In this document: positions 1 to 6,318 of the stretch, one piece after another | How the letters are laid out: every line of letters starts with the position of its first letter | Position numbering within the stretch: the stretch's first letter is position 1 | Source of the DNA: Gammaproteobacteria bacterium | GTDB taxonomy: Bacteria > Pseudomonadota > Gammaproteobacteria > Coxiellales > Coxiellaceae | NCBI GenBank assembly: GCA_022600315.1 | Contig: JAHZKQ010000296.1 | Location: 1 to 6,440, forward strand | Reading direction: 5' to 3' | DNA length: 6,440 nt | Position numbers and translations under genes: made by a program | Notes under the pieces: generated by a model | The model's input: the letters and a program-made list of their open reading frames with translations, nothing else | What the model was told of the DNA's origin: nothing | Databases searched by the model: none

Positions 1-1264
1 CGATTGGCTTACGAGCAGGCTTATGCTGACGCGGCTTAATATTAAACTTCTCTATAATTTTTTTATTTAAATCATTCAATTTGCCAGTCATCGGTAGTGC
101 TTTGGGCTTGGTTTTTTTGACTGCTGGTTTTTTAACCACAAGCTTTCTCACTGGCTTTTTATGGCCAACAACTTTTTTAGCGGGTTTTAGCCTAACTGGC
201 TTCTTCAATTTTGGCTTAATAACAATAGCTTTTTTAAGCGCGGGTTTAAGCTTAGGCTTCACTTGCACCATCACGGGTTTATGTATCACGGGTTTTGCCG
301 TTGATATTGCTTTAGGTTTTGCCTTAGCTGCAAGCCTTGATTTATTTGATTTCGGTTTTAGCGAAATTTTAGACTTTAGCTTAATCGTTGTCTTATGTGC
401 CGGTTTTTGGATAAGTGCCGGTGGATAAAGCTTAAGCGGTTTTTTAGCGACAGGTTTGGCAGTCTTAACTGGCTTAACAATTTTAATTGGCACCAAAGTT
501 AATTCACTATTGGGCTTAGCAATAAGTTTTGGTTTATTGATCACAATCGGTTTGATCACCGGCGCTGCTTTAGTTTCTACTACCGGCTGTGGTTTTGGCA
601 TGGCTACCATCTTCACCCCATTAAAAGTAATCAACTCGCGTTTGTCTTTGTATTGCAGCAATACGCCATCACGATTAACATTTACCACTTTATAGCCATC
701 ACTTAATTCACTACCATTAAATACCGTTTGGTAGTGCCCACCGTGATACAGCGTGGCACTCCATTTACCTTGCTGATGATCGATATAACTCAACTTAAAG
801 TTCGAATCATTCATCACTTGATTGACCGAGTCATCCATCCCAACATTAGCAAAACTGCTATCGCCACCGTTTAATTTAGCAATGCGACTTTGTGCCTCGG
901 CAATCGCTACTCTTTCTTGTAATAATTGACGCTTCATTTTTGCCAATTCATATTCGCTAACTAATTTTAAATAAGCGCGCTGATTGCGTAATAAGGCCAT
1001 GTGTTGATTGACATCTTCGTCACTGGGTTTGGCTGCTAACATGGCTGGTGAATTATCAGTGATCGTTGCAGCGGTTTGCATGGCTTTAGTGAAAGGTTTT
1101 TTAGGCGCTGATGGTGGATCAGCTTTTACAACCCGTGGAGTATTTACTTGAGCAACTGAACCACCCAAATCATTGGTGATAAGCTCATAAAGTTGATAAC
1201 CCAAATAACCAAAGGCAACCACAGTTAAACCTAAAATAACTTTTTGCTTCATTTCCATAGCCAT
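1..1264 (-). CDS. pilP: PilP-like type IVb pilus biogenesis protein with long Lys/Pro-rich tail (3' end beyond window)
   Basis: Reading the minus strand from ATG at 1264 gives 421 codons without a stop, so the gene continues past the left edge. Start choice: a GGGGA Shine-Dalgarno at 1273-1277 lies 8 nt upstream; ATGs at codons 3 and 5 are alternatives. Visible layout: a single N-terminal membrane segment (about residues 8-25, VILGLTVVAFGYLGY), a likely coiled coil (about 84-132), and a small beta-rich domain (about 155-217) resembling the PilP/GspC homology-region fold. From about residue 223 onward the chain is a Lys/Pro-rich, almost acid-free tail. The identity rests on gene order (directly after pilN and pilO, 2 bp from the pilO stop) plus the anchor, coil and beta-domain layout. 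In type IVb systems PilP is an inner-membrane periplasmic protein thought to link the platform to the secretin. The tail is not part of typical short PilP proteins. The family call is an inference; a GspC/TonB-like linker protein is the alternative. Confidence 0.72.
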   Translation of the reverse strand, partial: MAMEMKQKVILGLTVVAFGYLGYQLYELITNDLGGSVAQVNTPRVVKADPPSAPKKPFTKAMQTAATITDNSPAMLAAKPSDEDVNQHMALLRNQRAYLKLVSEYELAKMKRQLLQERVAIAEAQSRIAKLNGGDSSFANVGMDDSVNQVMNDSNFKLSYIDHQQGKWSATLYHGGHYQTVFNGSELSDGYKVVNVNRDGVLLQYKDKRELITFNGVKMVAMPKPQPVVETKAAPVIKPIVINKPKLIAKPNSELTLVPIKIVKPVKTAKPVAKKPLKLYPPALIQKPAHKTTIKLKSKISLKPKSNKSRLAAKAKPKAISTAKPVIHKPVMVQVKPKLKPALKKAIVIKPKLKKPVRLKPAKKVVGHKKPVRKLVVKKPAVKKTKPKALPMTGKLNDLNKKIIEKFNIKPRQHKPARKPI

Positions 1265-1266
1265 GT

Positions 1267-2508
1267 TTATGATCCCCATGCTGATATTTGAATCGATCCT
1301 GAAATCAATTGATTGTTAATCTTAAAGTGAATCGCCCCAAGCGTTAACGGATAAGCACGCAAGGTTTCACCGAGCAAGTCGATAATGTCAGGCGACACAT
1401 TGTTCACATGAATCGTTAAACTAATTTGTCGTGCATGACCCAACTGTTTGGTATCACCAATGCTCACGGTTTGGGTTGCTAGTAGTTGATCTAATTCATC
1501 GATCACCTGCGTCACTACCATTTGAGTGTTAAGTAATTTTGCTGGCAATGCGCGAGATTTCGCTGACAGCACCGTACTCACACTGGGTGCCTTGCTACTA
1601 ATATTAAAGTGATAACCCTGCTGTTTTGACCAGGCACTTAATTCAGTCAAGCTGCCGCCATCAACTTGTAAATTTGCACTAAAATGACTGCCGTTAACAT
1701 CCACGTTAATCACTTGCCAGCCTGGAGCAAAATATAAATGTTCAATAAATTTTGTGACTTGCTGCAAGCGCCGACTTGGTGCTGGCGATTGCAGTGCCGC
1801 GCGATAAGCACGCCATGGGTCCTGATGGTGCTTAAACTGAGGACGATAATTAAAATTGGGCTTATGCGGCGACCATAACCACCATGCACCAATCACTAAT
1901 ACAAACGCCAAAATAACCGTTTGCCAAATAGGGAACCCGCGACCAAGTAATGGAGATTTTAGCGCTAATGGAAGTGGTAATAATTGAAAGATACTGAGCG
2001 CGGGTAATCGAGGCAACAGGGCTTGATCCAGTTGCTCAAAAGACTGTACTTTATCGGCCGGCAGAACAAATCCACCCGCCTTTTGTTGTTGCTGAAGGGG
2101 GACATCGCCCCACACATAAATTGAATAACGCACATCACCAGCTAATAACGGTAAAATTTCCGCTTTAACTTGGCTAGCTGGTAGTTTGGCATCGAGAAAT
2201 ACATTGTTATTACAAACAATCACTAATAGCACTTCACCACTATCGGCCAACTGCTCACAAAAAATCATTTGTTCAGGCTCACCCAAATATTGCCAAACGG
2301 TTTCACCTAACAAATAACCGGATTCTTTAGCCGAAACAATTTCTAATTGTTGGTTGGGCCGGCTAAAAATTTGTAAATAATGGCCTTGCTGTTCAGCCAA
2401 GGTTTCCATTTCATAGCGCAGTAAACGCCGACGCGTAACCGGTACAACCTCTCGATAAGCACCGATAATAAAATGCACCTGATCCTGTTCGCGAATAATG
2501 CTAGTCAT
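1267..2508 (-). CDS. pilO: PilO-family type IVb pilus accessory protein (inner membrane)
   Basis: This 413-residue protein has the usual PilO (PilO2 / pilin accessory protein) layout. A soluble N-terminal domain of about 190 residues should lie in the cytoplasm, one clear transmembrane segment follows at about 194-212 (WQTVILAFVLVIGAWWLW), and a periplasmic domain of about 200 residues completes the chain. The post-membrane basic/aromatic stretch and the YRAAL segment (about 235-239) are followed by two alpha/beta units, as expected for the ferredoxin-like folds of the PilN/PilO type. The start codon overlaps the pilN stop by one base (TAATG), so translation is probably coupled; only a weak AGG precedes it. 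Its place between pilN and the pilP-like gene matches the order in R64-type thin-pilus clusters. The predicted role is a bitopic component of the inner-membrane assembly complex that contacts the secretin. Length is close to that of known homologues. Identification is by architecture and context more than by catalytic motifs. Confidence 0.82.
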   Translation of the reverse strand: MTSIIREQDQVHFIIGAYREVVPVTRRRLLRYEMETLAEQQGHYLQIFSRPNQQLEIVSAKESGYLLGETVWQYLGEPEQMIFCEQLADSGEVLLVIVCNNNVFLDAKLPASQVKAEILPLLAGDVRYSIYVWGDVPLQQQQKAGGFVLPADKVQSFEQLDQALLPRLPALSIFQLLPLPLALKSPLLGRGFPIWQTVILAFVLVIGAWWLWSPHKPNFNYRPQFKHHQDPWRAYRAALQSPAPSRRLQQVTKFIEHLYFAPGWQVINVDVNGSHFSANLQVDGGSLTELSAWSKQQGYHFNISSKAPSVSTVLSAKSRALPAKLLNTQMVVTQVIDELDQLLATQTVSIGDTKQLGHARQISLTIHVNNVSPDIIDLLGETLRAYPLTLGAIHFKINNQLISGSIQISAWGS

Positions 2509-4067
2509 TAGCCTGTCGTTTTTAAAATAGTTGGCGTAATTAATACCACGGTCTCAACATTTTTACGGGTCACCCCTTTACCACCCAAAGCCGAGACACC
2601 AAATACACCCGTGTCCTTAATCTCATCGCGCAAGTTTTTATAGCCAGCAATAATTAAGGTATGCCCGGACTGCACGATACTGCGTTGATTAAACAATTTT
2701 TCCGAAGTGGTAGGCACCTCGATGGCGTTATATTGTTGGTTACTACTACCACTTGTCGTGCAACCACTGTTGGGACAGGTATTTTCTTTATCAAGTCGCA
2801 ATAAGTTTGATAAAGAGCTGGTCACTTGCATCATCACGCGATTGTCTTGAACCTTCGGCAAAATATATAAAGTAAAACCTTCCGTGACATTACCGGGAGT
2901 AATTGAGGTTGATGCATTACCATTGCTGCCAAAGAACGACGTACTGACACTTTGAATATAACCGGTGTCTTGGGTAATCCGAATCGAAGCAATTTGATCG
3001 TTCATGGTCACCACTTGCGGACGGGTGATGCTGCGAACCTTGCCTTGTGTGCTAAGTGCTTGCATTAAAGTTTGCGTGCCATTGGGCCGGCCAATAATAA
3101 AATTGGCACCATTAGTAGCTGAGGCACCACGCACCACACTTTGGGTTAAGTTCGCCGCAGTGCCAAAACCAGAAGTAAATTTAATGCTGGTATTTAGCAC
3201 ATTCGCTACTGCACCCCAGTTAATGCCGGAATTTTCACTGTCATTTAAATTGACTTCCAAAACTTGCACTTTAATGCCAACTTCTTTAGAAAGCTCTTTG
3301 TTTAACTTATGAATATAAGCGGCCATGGCATCGACATTGCCAGGATGATCATGCACGGTGACAGTACTTGTCGATTCAGACACAATAATTTTACCGGTTT
3401 GGGACTTTAAACTAAATAACGCACGATGCAAATCACGCCATACTGAAATACTGCCGCGTAAACTGCTGTATTGATCGTCTTGCAAGTGATTGACATTGCC
3501 ACCCGAACCATACGATTGCACTTGATTGCTATTATTATTGGTATCTTGCGCTTGCCCAACTAAATAATCTGACTCACCCGGCATAAACGCGATATTAAAG
3601 GTACGAGTCACAAATGAAGACCAAGTTAAATGTTTACCCTGCAAACGATACGCGTAATGGCTACGCGCGGCTAAACTATCCAAGGCTTGTCTAACCGTGC
3701 CGGTGAAATTAATTGAGATTAATTGATTCGGAATTGCTGGATTATCGTAAGCAACCGTAATCGCGCTGTTGCGTAACAACCGCTGAATTAATAAGCTAAA
3801 CGGTAGTTGTTCAGCTTGTAATGATACCGGTCGACTTAACCAACTCGGTGGCCGCTGCAAACTCATTGGCTTGGTATTCACATAATAACCCGGCTTAATA
3901 ACAACAGCTGGCGGAGTACGGCTGGCTAATCGGCGCCTGGCATCGATATTCTTTCGGGTTTGATTAATATCGTGTGCCGCGCCGCGATAAGTTTTAGTTG
4001 CACAGCTAGCACTTAATGCAGCAACAACAATAACAACTACACTATAAATAATGGGTTTTAATTTCAT
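2508..4067 (-). CDS. pilN: PilN-family lipoprotein secretin, outer-membrane channel of type IVb pilus
   Basis: A 519-residue secretin of the R64 PilN type. An N-terminal lipoprotein signal is visible: hydrophobic core at residues 6-17, then LSAS-C with the lipid-modified Cys at 22. A secretin N0/STN-like domain follows at about 86-150 (PFSLLIQRLLRNSAITVAYD), then an Asn/Ser/Gly-rich linker at about 173-200 and an N1-like domain at about 205-258. The secretin barrel domain begins near 261 (KEVGIKVQVLEVNLND). Hallmarks include VRSITRPQVVTMNDQIASI (344-362), the strand GFTLYILPKVQDNRVMMQV (397-415) and the terminal VETVVLITPTIL (504-515). Cys431 and Cys436 could form a short disulfide loop. It should oligomerise in the outer membrane as the pilus exit pore. 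The start has AAGGA at 4075-4079, 7 nt upstream, and the ATG overlaps the preceding stop (ATGA). The next gene, pilO, overlaps its stop by one base. Confidence 0.93.
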   Translation of the reverse strand: MKLKPIIYSVVVIVVAALSASCATKTYRGAAHDINQTRKNIDARRRLASRTPPAVVIKPGYYVNTKPMSLQRPPSWLSRPVSLQAEQLPFSLLIQRLLRNSAITVAYDNPAIPNQLISINFTGTVRQALDSLAARSHYAYRLQGKHLTWSSFVTRTFNIAFMPGESDYLVGQAQDTNNNSNQVQSYGSGGNVNHLQDDQYSSLRGSISVWRDLHRALFSLKSQTGKIIVSESTSTVTVHDHPGNVDAMAAYIHKLNKELSKEVGIKVQVLEVNLNDSENSGINWGAVANVLNTSIKFTSGFGTAANLTQSVVRGASATNGANFIIGRPNGTQTLMQALSTQGKVRSITRPQVVTMNDQIASIRITQDTGYIQSVSTSFFGSNGNASTSITPGNVTEGFTLYILPKVQDNRVMMQVTSSLSNLLRLDKENTCPNSGCTTSGSSNQQYNAIEVPTTSEKLFNQRSIVQSGHTLIIAGYKNLRDEIKDTGVFGVSALGGKGVTRKNVETVVLITPTILKTTG

Positions 4068-4510
4068 TGTAATGTCCTTGGCTTAATCACAAGAATATGA
4101 TTACCTTGATAGAATACGGCTTGTAGAGGATAGCCTGTTAAGATGTGCCTTAATAAGCTCGGCAAGCTATTGGCATGGACTCGGGTTTTTCCTAGCCAGT
4201 TATAGTCATTTGGCAGGCTCCAAACCACAGTTGGCCAACCGTAAATTTTTGCCAACCGTTGAATATTCATCCGCATCGAACCGGTTTGCATCACGGCAAA
4301 CATTTCCCGGCGCACAAAATAATTGCGCACCGTGTGGGTCTTTGGATTGCGTAGCTGTAACTTTGGCGCCACTGATAAATGGCTACGGGTTTTAGTGCGC
4401 AGACGCTTTACTTCACGCGGTATTTTATGGCTGGCAAAACTGCCCAATGGCCAACATAAAACGATGATTAGCGTCATAAACAATAGACGAACATTCCGTA
4501 ACATAGGCAT
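4064..4510 (-). CDS. Exported TcpQ-domain protein (PilL C-terminal-like), first gene of the pilus operon
   Basis: A 148-residue protein with a predicted Sec signal peptide (basic RNVR, hydrophobic core about 9-23, possible cleavage after SFA at 24-26). A basic spacer follows, then a C-terminal TcpQ-type domain at about 83-145. The family pattern is visible as RLAKIYGWPTVVWSLP, then DYNWLGKTRVHANSLPSLL, and a final beta strand AVFYQGNHILVIKPR. TcpQ proteins and the C-terminal part of R64 PilL are small periplasmic or outer-membrane partners that assist secretin assembly or stability. This copy is far shorter than R64 PilL and lacks a lipobox Cys near the signal peptide, so no symbol is given. 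ATG at 4510 has AGGAG at 4521-4525 with a 10-nt gap; ATG at 4504 (codon 3) is an alternative start. The gene ends in an ATGA overlap with pilN, which supports a shared operon and function. Confidence 0.82.
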   Translation of the reverse strand: MPMLRNVRLLFMTLIIVLCWPLGSFASHKIPREVKRLRTKTRSHLSVAPKLQLRNPKTHTVRNYFVRREMFAVMQTGSMRMNIQRLAKIYGWPTVVWSLPNDYNWLGKTRVHANSLPSLLRHILTGYPLQAVFYQGNHILVIKPRTLQ

Positions 4511-4520
4511 AACCCCATAA

Positions 4521-4525
4521 CTCCT
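4521..4525 (-). promoter_or_regulatory. Shine-Dalgarno AGGAG of the first pilus gene
   Basis: AGGAG (within AAAGGAG) on the minus strand lies 10 nt before ATG 4510 of the TcpQ-domain protein. An out-of-frame ATG at 4518 follows it by only 2 nt, giving a 14-codon overlapping reading frame that ends at 4474. That spacing is too short for efficient initiation, so 4510 is preferred. Confidence 0.6.
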
Positions 4526-4548
4526 TTATTCCTTTAAATTAAATGGAT

Positions 4549-4572
4549 AAAAAGTCCGTGCCTGAACTTTTT
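4549..4572 (-). terminator. Terminator-like hairpin or attenuator ahead of the first pilus gene
   Basis: On the minus strand AAAAAGTTC, a 6-nt loop AGGCAC, then GGACTTTTT make a 9-bp stem with one G-T pair; its A-run and T-run make it roughly bidirectional in form. It could terminate read-through from the 515-residue gene, whose stop lies about 125 nt upstream. Because it lies downstream of the candidate operon promoter, it could also act as an attenuator. The GC core is short, so efficiency as a terminator is uncertain. Confidence 0.4.
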
Positions 4573-4574
4573 AA

Positions 4575-4600
4575 GTTATGAAAAATCCCTATTTCATAAC
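4575..4600 (-). repeat. Perfect 9-bp inverted repeat in the leader
   Basis: GTTATGAAA and TTTCATAAC form a perfect 9-bp stem around an 8-nt loop (4584-4591). The 3' arm, extended by one base to CATAACT (4574-4580 on the minus strand), is also complementary to AGTTATG (4516-4522). That second site overlaps the last two bases of the Shine-Dalgarno of the first pilus gene. The arm could therefore choose between two partners. Confidence 0.5.
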
Positions 4601-4613
4601 GCGTCTAGATAGA

Positions 4614-4645
4614 CTGGCGCTCACGTTAAAAAACGTTGCGCTCAG
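4614..4645 (-). repeat. Imperfect inverted repeat in the pilus-operon leader
   Basis: On the minus strand CTG-A-GCGC-A-ACGTT, a TTTT loop, then AACGT-GA-GCGC-CAG. Twelve base pairs form, with a one-base bulge and a small internal loop. No T-tract follows in the minus direction, so it is not a standard terminator. It starts directly beside the candidate -10, so it could be an operator or a 5' leader hairpin. A smaller inverted repeat, GTCTA-TC-TAGAC, lies next to it at 4602-4613. Confidence 0.5.
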
Positions 4646-4674
4646 AATATACCAGTATTTTATTAATAATTAAA
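4646..4674 (-). promoter_or_regulatory. Candidate extended -10 promoter for the pilus operon
   Basis: The minus strand carries TGGTATATT, an extended -10 (TGn plus TATATT, one mismatch to TATAAT; -10 hexamer at 4646-4651, TGG at 4652-4654). A weak -35, TTTAAT at 4669-4674, lies 17 bp upstream within an A/T-rich stretch. Transcription would begin near 4639 and give a leader of about 130 nt before the TcpQ-protein start. It sits just after the stop of the 515-residue gene and ahead of a tight four-gene run, where an operon promoter is expected. This is a by-eye match only. Confidence 0.45.
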
Positions 4675-4696
4675 CCCACTCACCTGCAATGGATTT

Positions 4697-6244
4697 TTAT
4701 TCCATGCTTCCTGTTGATCCATAGCCAAGACCGCTCCCTTGCTCCTCTGAAGTTAACAAAGGCATATCGTCGCTGCCATGATGAAATACCGACGCAGAAC
4801 TATGCGAAAGAGAAGCAGACATATCAACTACATACTGACCCGCACGTTGGCCGGTAGCTAATGCTTCGCCAAGCGTATTAAACAACCCATCACCCTCAAG
4901 CACCTGATTAGGATTAAGCGCTTGCGCTTCTGTTGACGTTAAAATAGCGGCGGCAGCCGTTGTTAACCTGGCTTGATTTGCTTCACCTTCGCCAAACAAA
5001 GTGGCTTTTAAAGGATATTTTTCCTGACAAACGGCCAATAGAGCCTGCCACTGTGAGCTTAAACGGCTTAGCTCGGAGGGAAAAACCTTGTATATTGTTT
5101 TTAATAATGCGTTAACTACTGTGCGATGCGCTATTATTTTCTTGGCTAGTAATTGATTATTCCCCAACATTGCCACACCATAGTGAAACGGAAAGTTGTC
5201 ATTAAGAAGCTTAAACAGATCATGCACGTGCTTTAACTCAGCGATTAAATGTTTCACACAAGCTTTTCTTTTATTGATATCAGCACGAACTCTTGATCTT
5301 TCGTGTAAAGAAAATCCCTCAATAATTAATTTTAAGGTTCCATAATACCGGCTACTCCCCTCAACCGCCTTTAAAATTTTATCGACGGCCTTCACAGCCT
5401 CAGGCTCACTAAGCCACCACTTTCCCCAAGATTTTGCCGTTTGCCAAAGAAATGTCGAGGGATTCAATGTCGTTGGCTTGTCACAGTGCTGACCCAAAGA
5501 CCAAAAACTTTTTATCGCCGGATCCATTGGTGGAACCATACGATAAGCCCTTAAGCCTTTAATCAACAAATCAATCAGTCCATGTTTACCGGTAATGAAA
5601 TTTTCTTCCGTTTCCTTAAATTCCTCTGCTTGCTGATGTCCGGCGGCGACTTGACTGCCAAAAACATCCTGCCAAGCTTCACCAGAGTTATCTAAACTCG
5701 GCGGTACAGATAATAATTTTTGAAAATCAGGCTCATTAAAATAAACCTGAAATCGCGCAGTAATATATTCTGGCGCATCTGCGGGTATGAAAAATTTTGG
5801 ATCACGACGTAACAAAGCCATAATAAGCCGACTTAAACGATTGGTATAATGTATCCGCTTCCTGGCTGCGTATTCAAGCTCATCATCACTATTCGTACTT
5901 AATTCATCTTTAAGGTCAGCATTGATTACAGCGGCTAGTATCTGCAGCATATAAAATCCTAAGCGCGTATAAGTATGACGAGGGTCGTCTGGTATAAGCG
6001 TAACTTTTGCAAGTTTTTCATAAGTCCTTTTTTCTAGCTGCTCGGCTTCCGGATATAAATAATTACTCAGGCGACTCGTAAACTCAGCTAAAAATCGCTC
6101 AAACTCTTTGCCGCTTTTTTTTTGCGTGCTAAATACAATTTCGGAATATTTTTTTTTGGCTTGTCGTACTGCATTTGGTTTACCAACATAATTGATGAGA
6201 TTACCCCAAAATTTTTGCTCCTGATCTTGTGTTTGTCGTGACAT
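4697..6244 (-). CDS. Uncharacterised 515-residue soluble, mostly helical protein
   Basis: I do not recognise this protein. It begins at ATG 6244 with AGAGGT at 6252-6257, 7 nt upstream, and ends with TAA at 4697. There is no signal peptide or convincing transmembrane segment. The chain is rich in charged amphipathic helices, notably about 25-80, 100-150 and 280-410. A Trp-rich patch occurs at about 266-279 (LWQTAKSWGKWWLS). No catalytic motif stands out. The last 40 or so residues are low in complexity: Ser/His-rich (SASLSHSSASVFHHG), then an acidic pair (SDD, SEE), then a Gly/Ser tail ending TGSME. Such polar C-terminal tails with a glutamate pair occur in substrates of Dot/Icm-type secretion, but they are not diagnostic. 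It is separated by a terminator from the upstream gene and by 186 bp from the pilus operon, so it is probably its own unit. A pilus-related role cannot be excluded, though nothing in the sequence suggests one. Confidence 0.8.
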   Translation of the reverse strand: MSRQTQDQEQKFWGNLINYVGKPNAVRQAKKKYSEIVFSTQKKSGKEFERFLAEFTSRLSNYLYPEAEQLEKRTYEKLAKVTLIPDDPRHTYTRLGFYMLQILAAVINADLKDELSTNSDDELEYAARKRIHYTNRLSRLIMALLRRDPKFFIPADAPEYITARFQVYFNEPDFQKLLSVPPSLDNSGEAWQDVFGSQVAAGHQQAEEFKETEENFITGKHGLIDLLIKGLRAYRMVPPMDPAIKSFWSLGQHCDKPTTLNPSTFLWQTAKSWGKWWLSEPEAVKAVDKILKAVEGSSRYYGTLKLIIEGFSLHERSRVRADINKRKACVKHLIAELKHVHDLFKLLNDNFPFHYGVAMLGNNQLLAKKIIAHRTVVNALLKTIYKVFPSELSRLSSQWQALLAVCQEKYPLKATLFGEGEANQARLTTAAAAILTSTEAQALNPNQVLEGDGLFNTLGEALATGQRAGQYVVDMSASLSHSSASVFHHGSDDMPLLTSEEQGSGLGYGSTGSME

Positions 6245-6280
6245 TTATAATACCTCTTTACGAAATGGAAAACTGTTTAT

Positions 6281-6310
6281 GAAAAACTCGGGGCAAGCGA
6301 CCGAGTTTCT
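6281..6310 (-). terminator. Intrinsic terminator after the right-edge gene
   Basis: On the minus strand an 8-bp perfect stem AAACTCGG / CCGAGTTT (6301-6308 paired with 6284-6291) encloses a 9-nt loop (6292-6300) and runs into a T-tract of five in total, starting within the stem. It starts about 11 nt after the stop codon of the partial gene ending at 6319, and lies 37 nt before the start of the 515-residue gene. On the plus strand the tract is less clean (TTTCTTCTTCTC), so termination of the minus-strand transcript is the main prediction. Confidence 0.75.
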
Positions 6311-6318
6311 TCTTCTCT

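Noticed and set aside
1..597. A possible DNA tandem-repeat or CRISPR-like array suggested by recurring ggcttt / ggtttt words
   Set aside because: The words recur with no fixed period and no conserved repeat unit; they reflect the Lys-Pro composition of the encoded tail with mixed codons.
81..695. Two plus-strand open frames (81-428 and 456-695) encoding hydrophobic Gly/Phe/Leu-rich proteins
   Set aside because: They are the antisense of the Lys/Pro-rich tail and the end of the beta domain of the PilP-like gene: AAA/AAG and CCN codons read in reverse give Phe/Leu and Gly. They lack Shine-Dalgarno sequences and are fully explained by the minus-strand gene.
1710..1892. A 60-codon minus-strand frame inside pilO
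   Set aside because: It lies entirely within the well-supported pilO gene in another frame, with no initiation signal or recognisable product.
3004..3312. A 102-codon plus-strand frame opposite pilN
   Set aside because: It is a shadow of the secretin barrel coding region, which is supported by clear family motifs on the other strand.
4614..4645. Treating the GC-rich leader hairpin as the terminator of the 515-residue gene
   Set aside because: No T-tract follows its 3' arm on the minus strand (GCGCCAGTCTATC), so it does not fit an intrinsic terminator; the hairpin at 4549-4572 is the better candidate.
4210..4857. Three short plus-strand frames (4210-4395, 4323-4520, 4636-4857) opposite the TcpQ gene, the leader and the end of the 515-residue gene
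   Set aside because: They are antisense to supported genes or cross the leader, have no good ribosome binding site, and their products look random.
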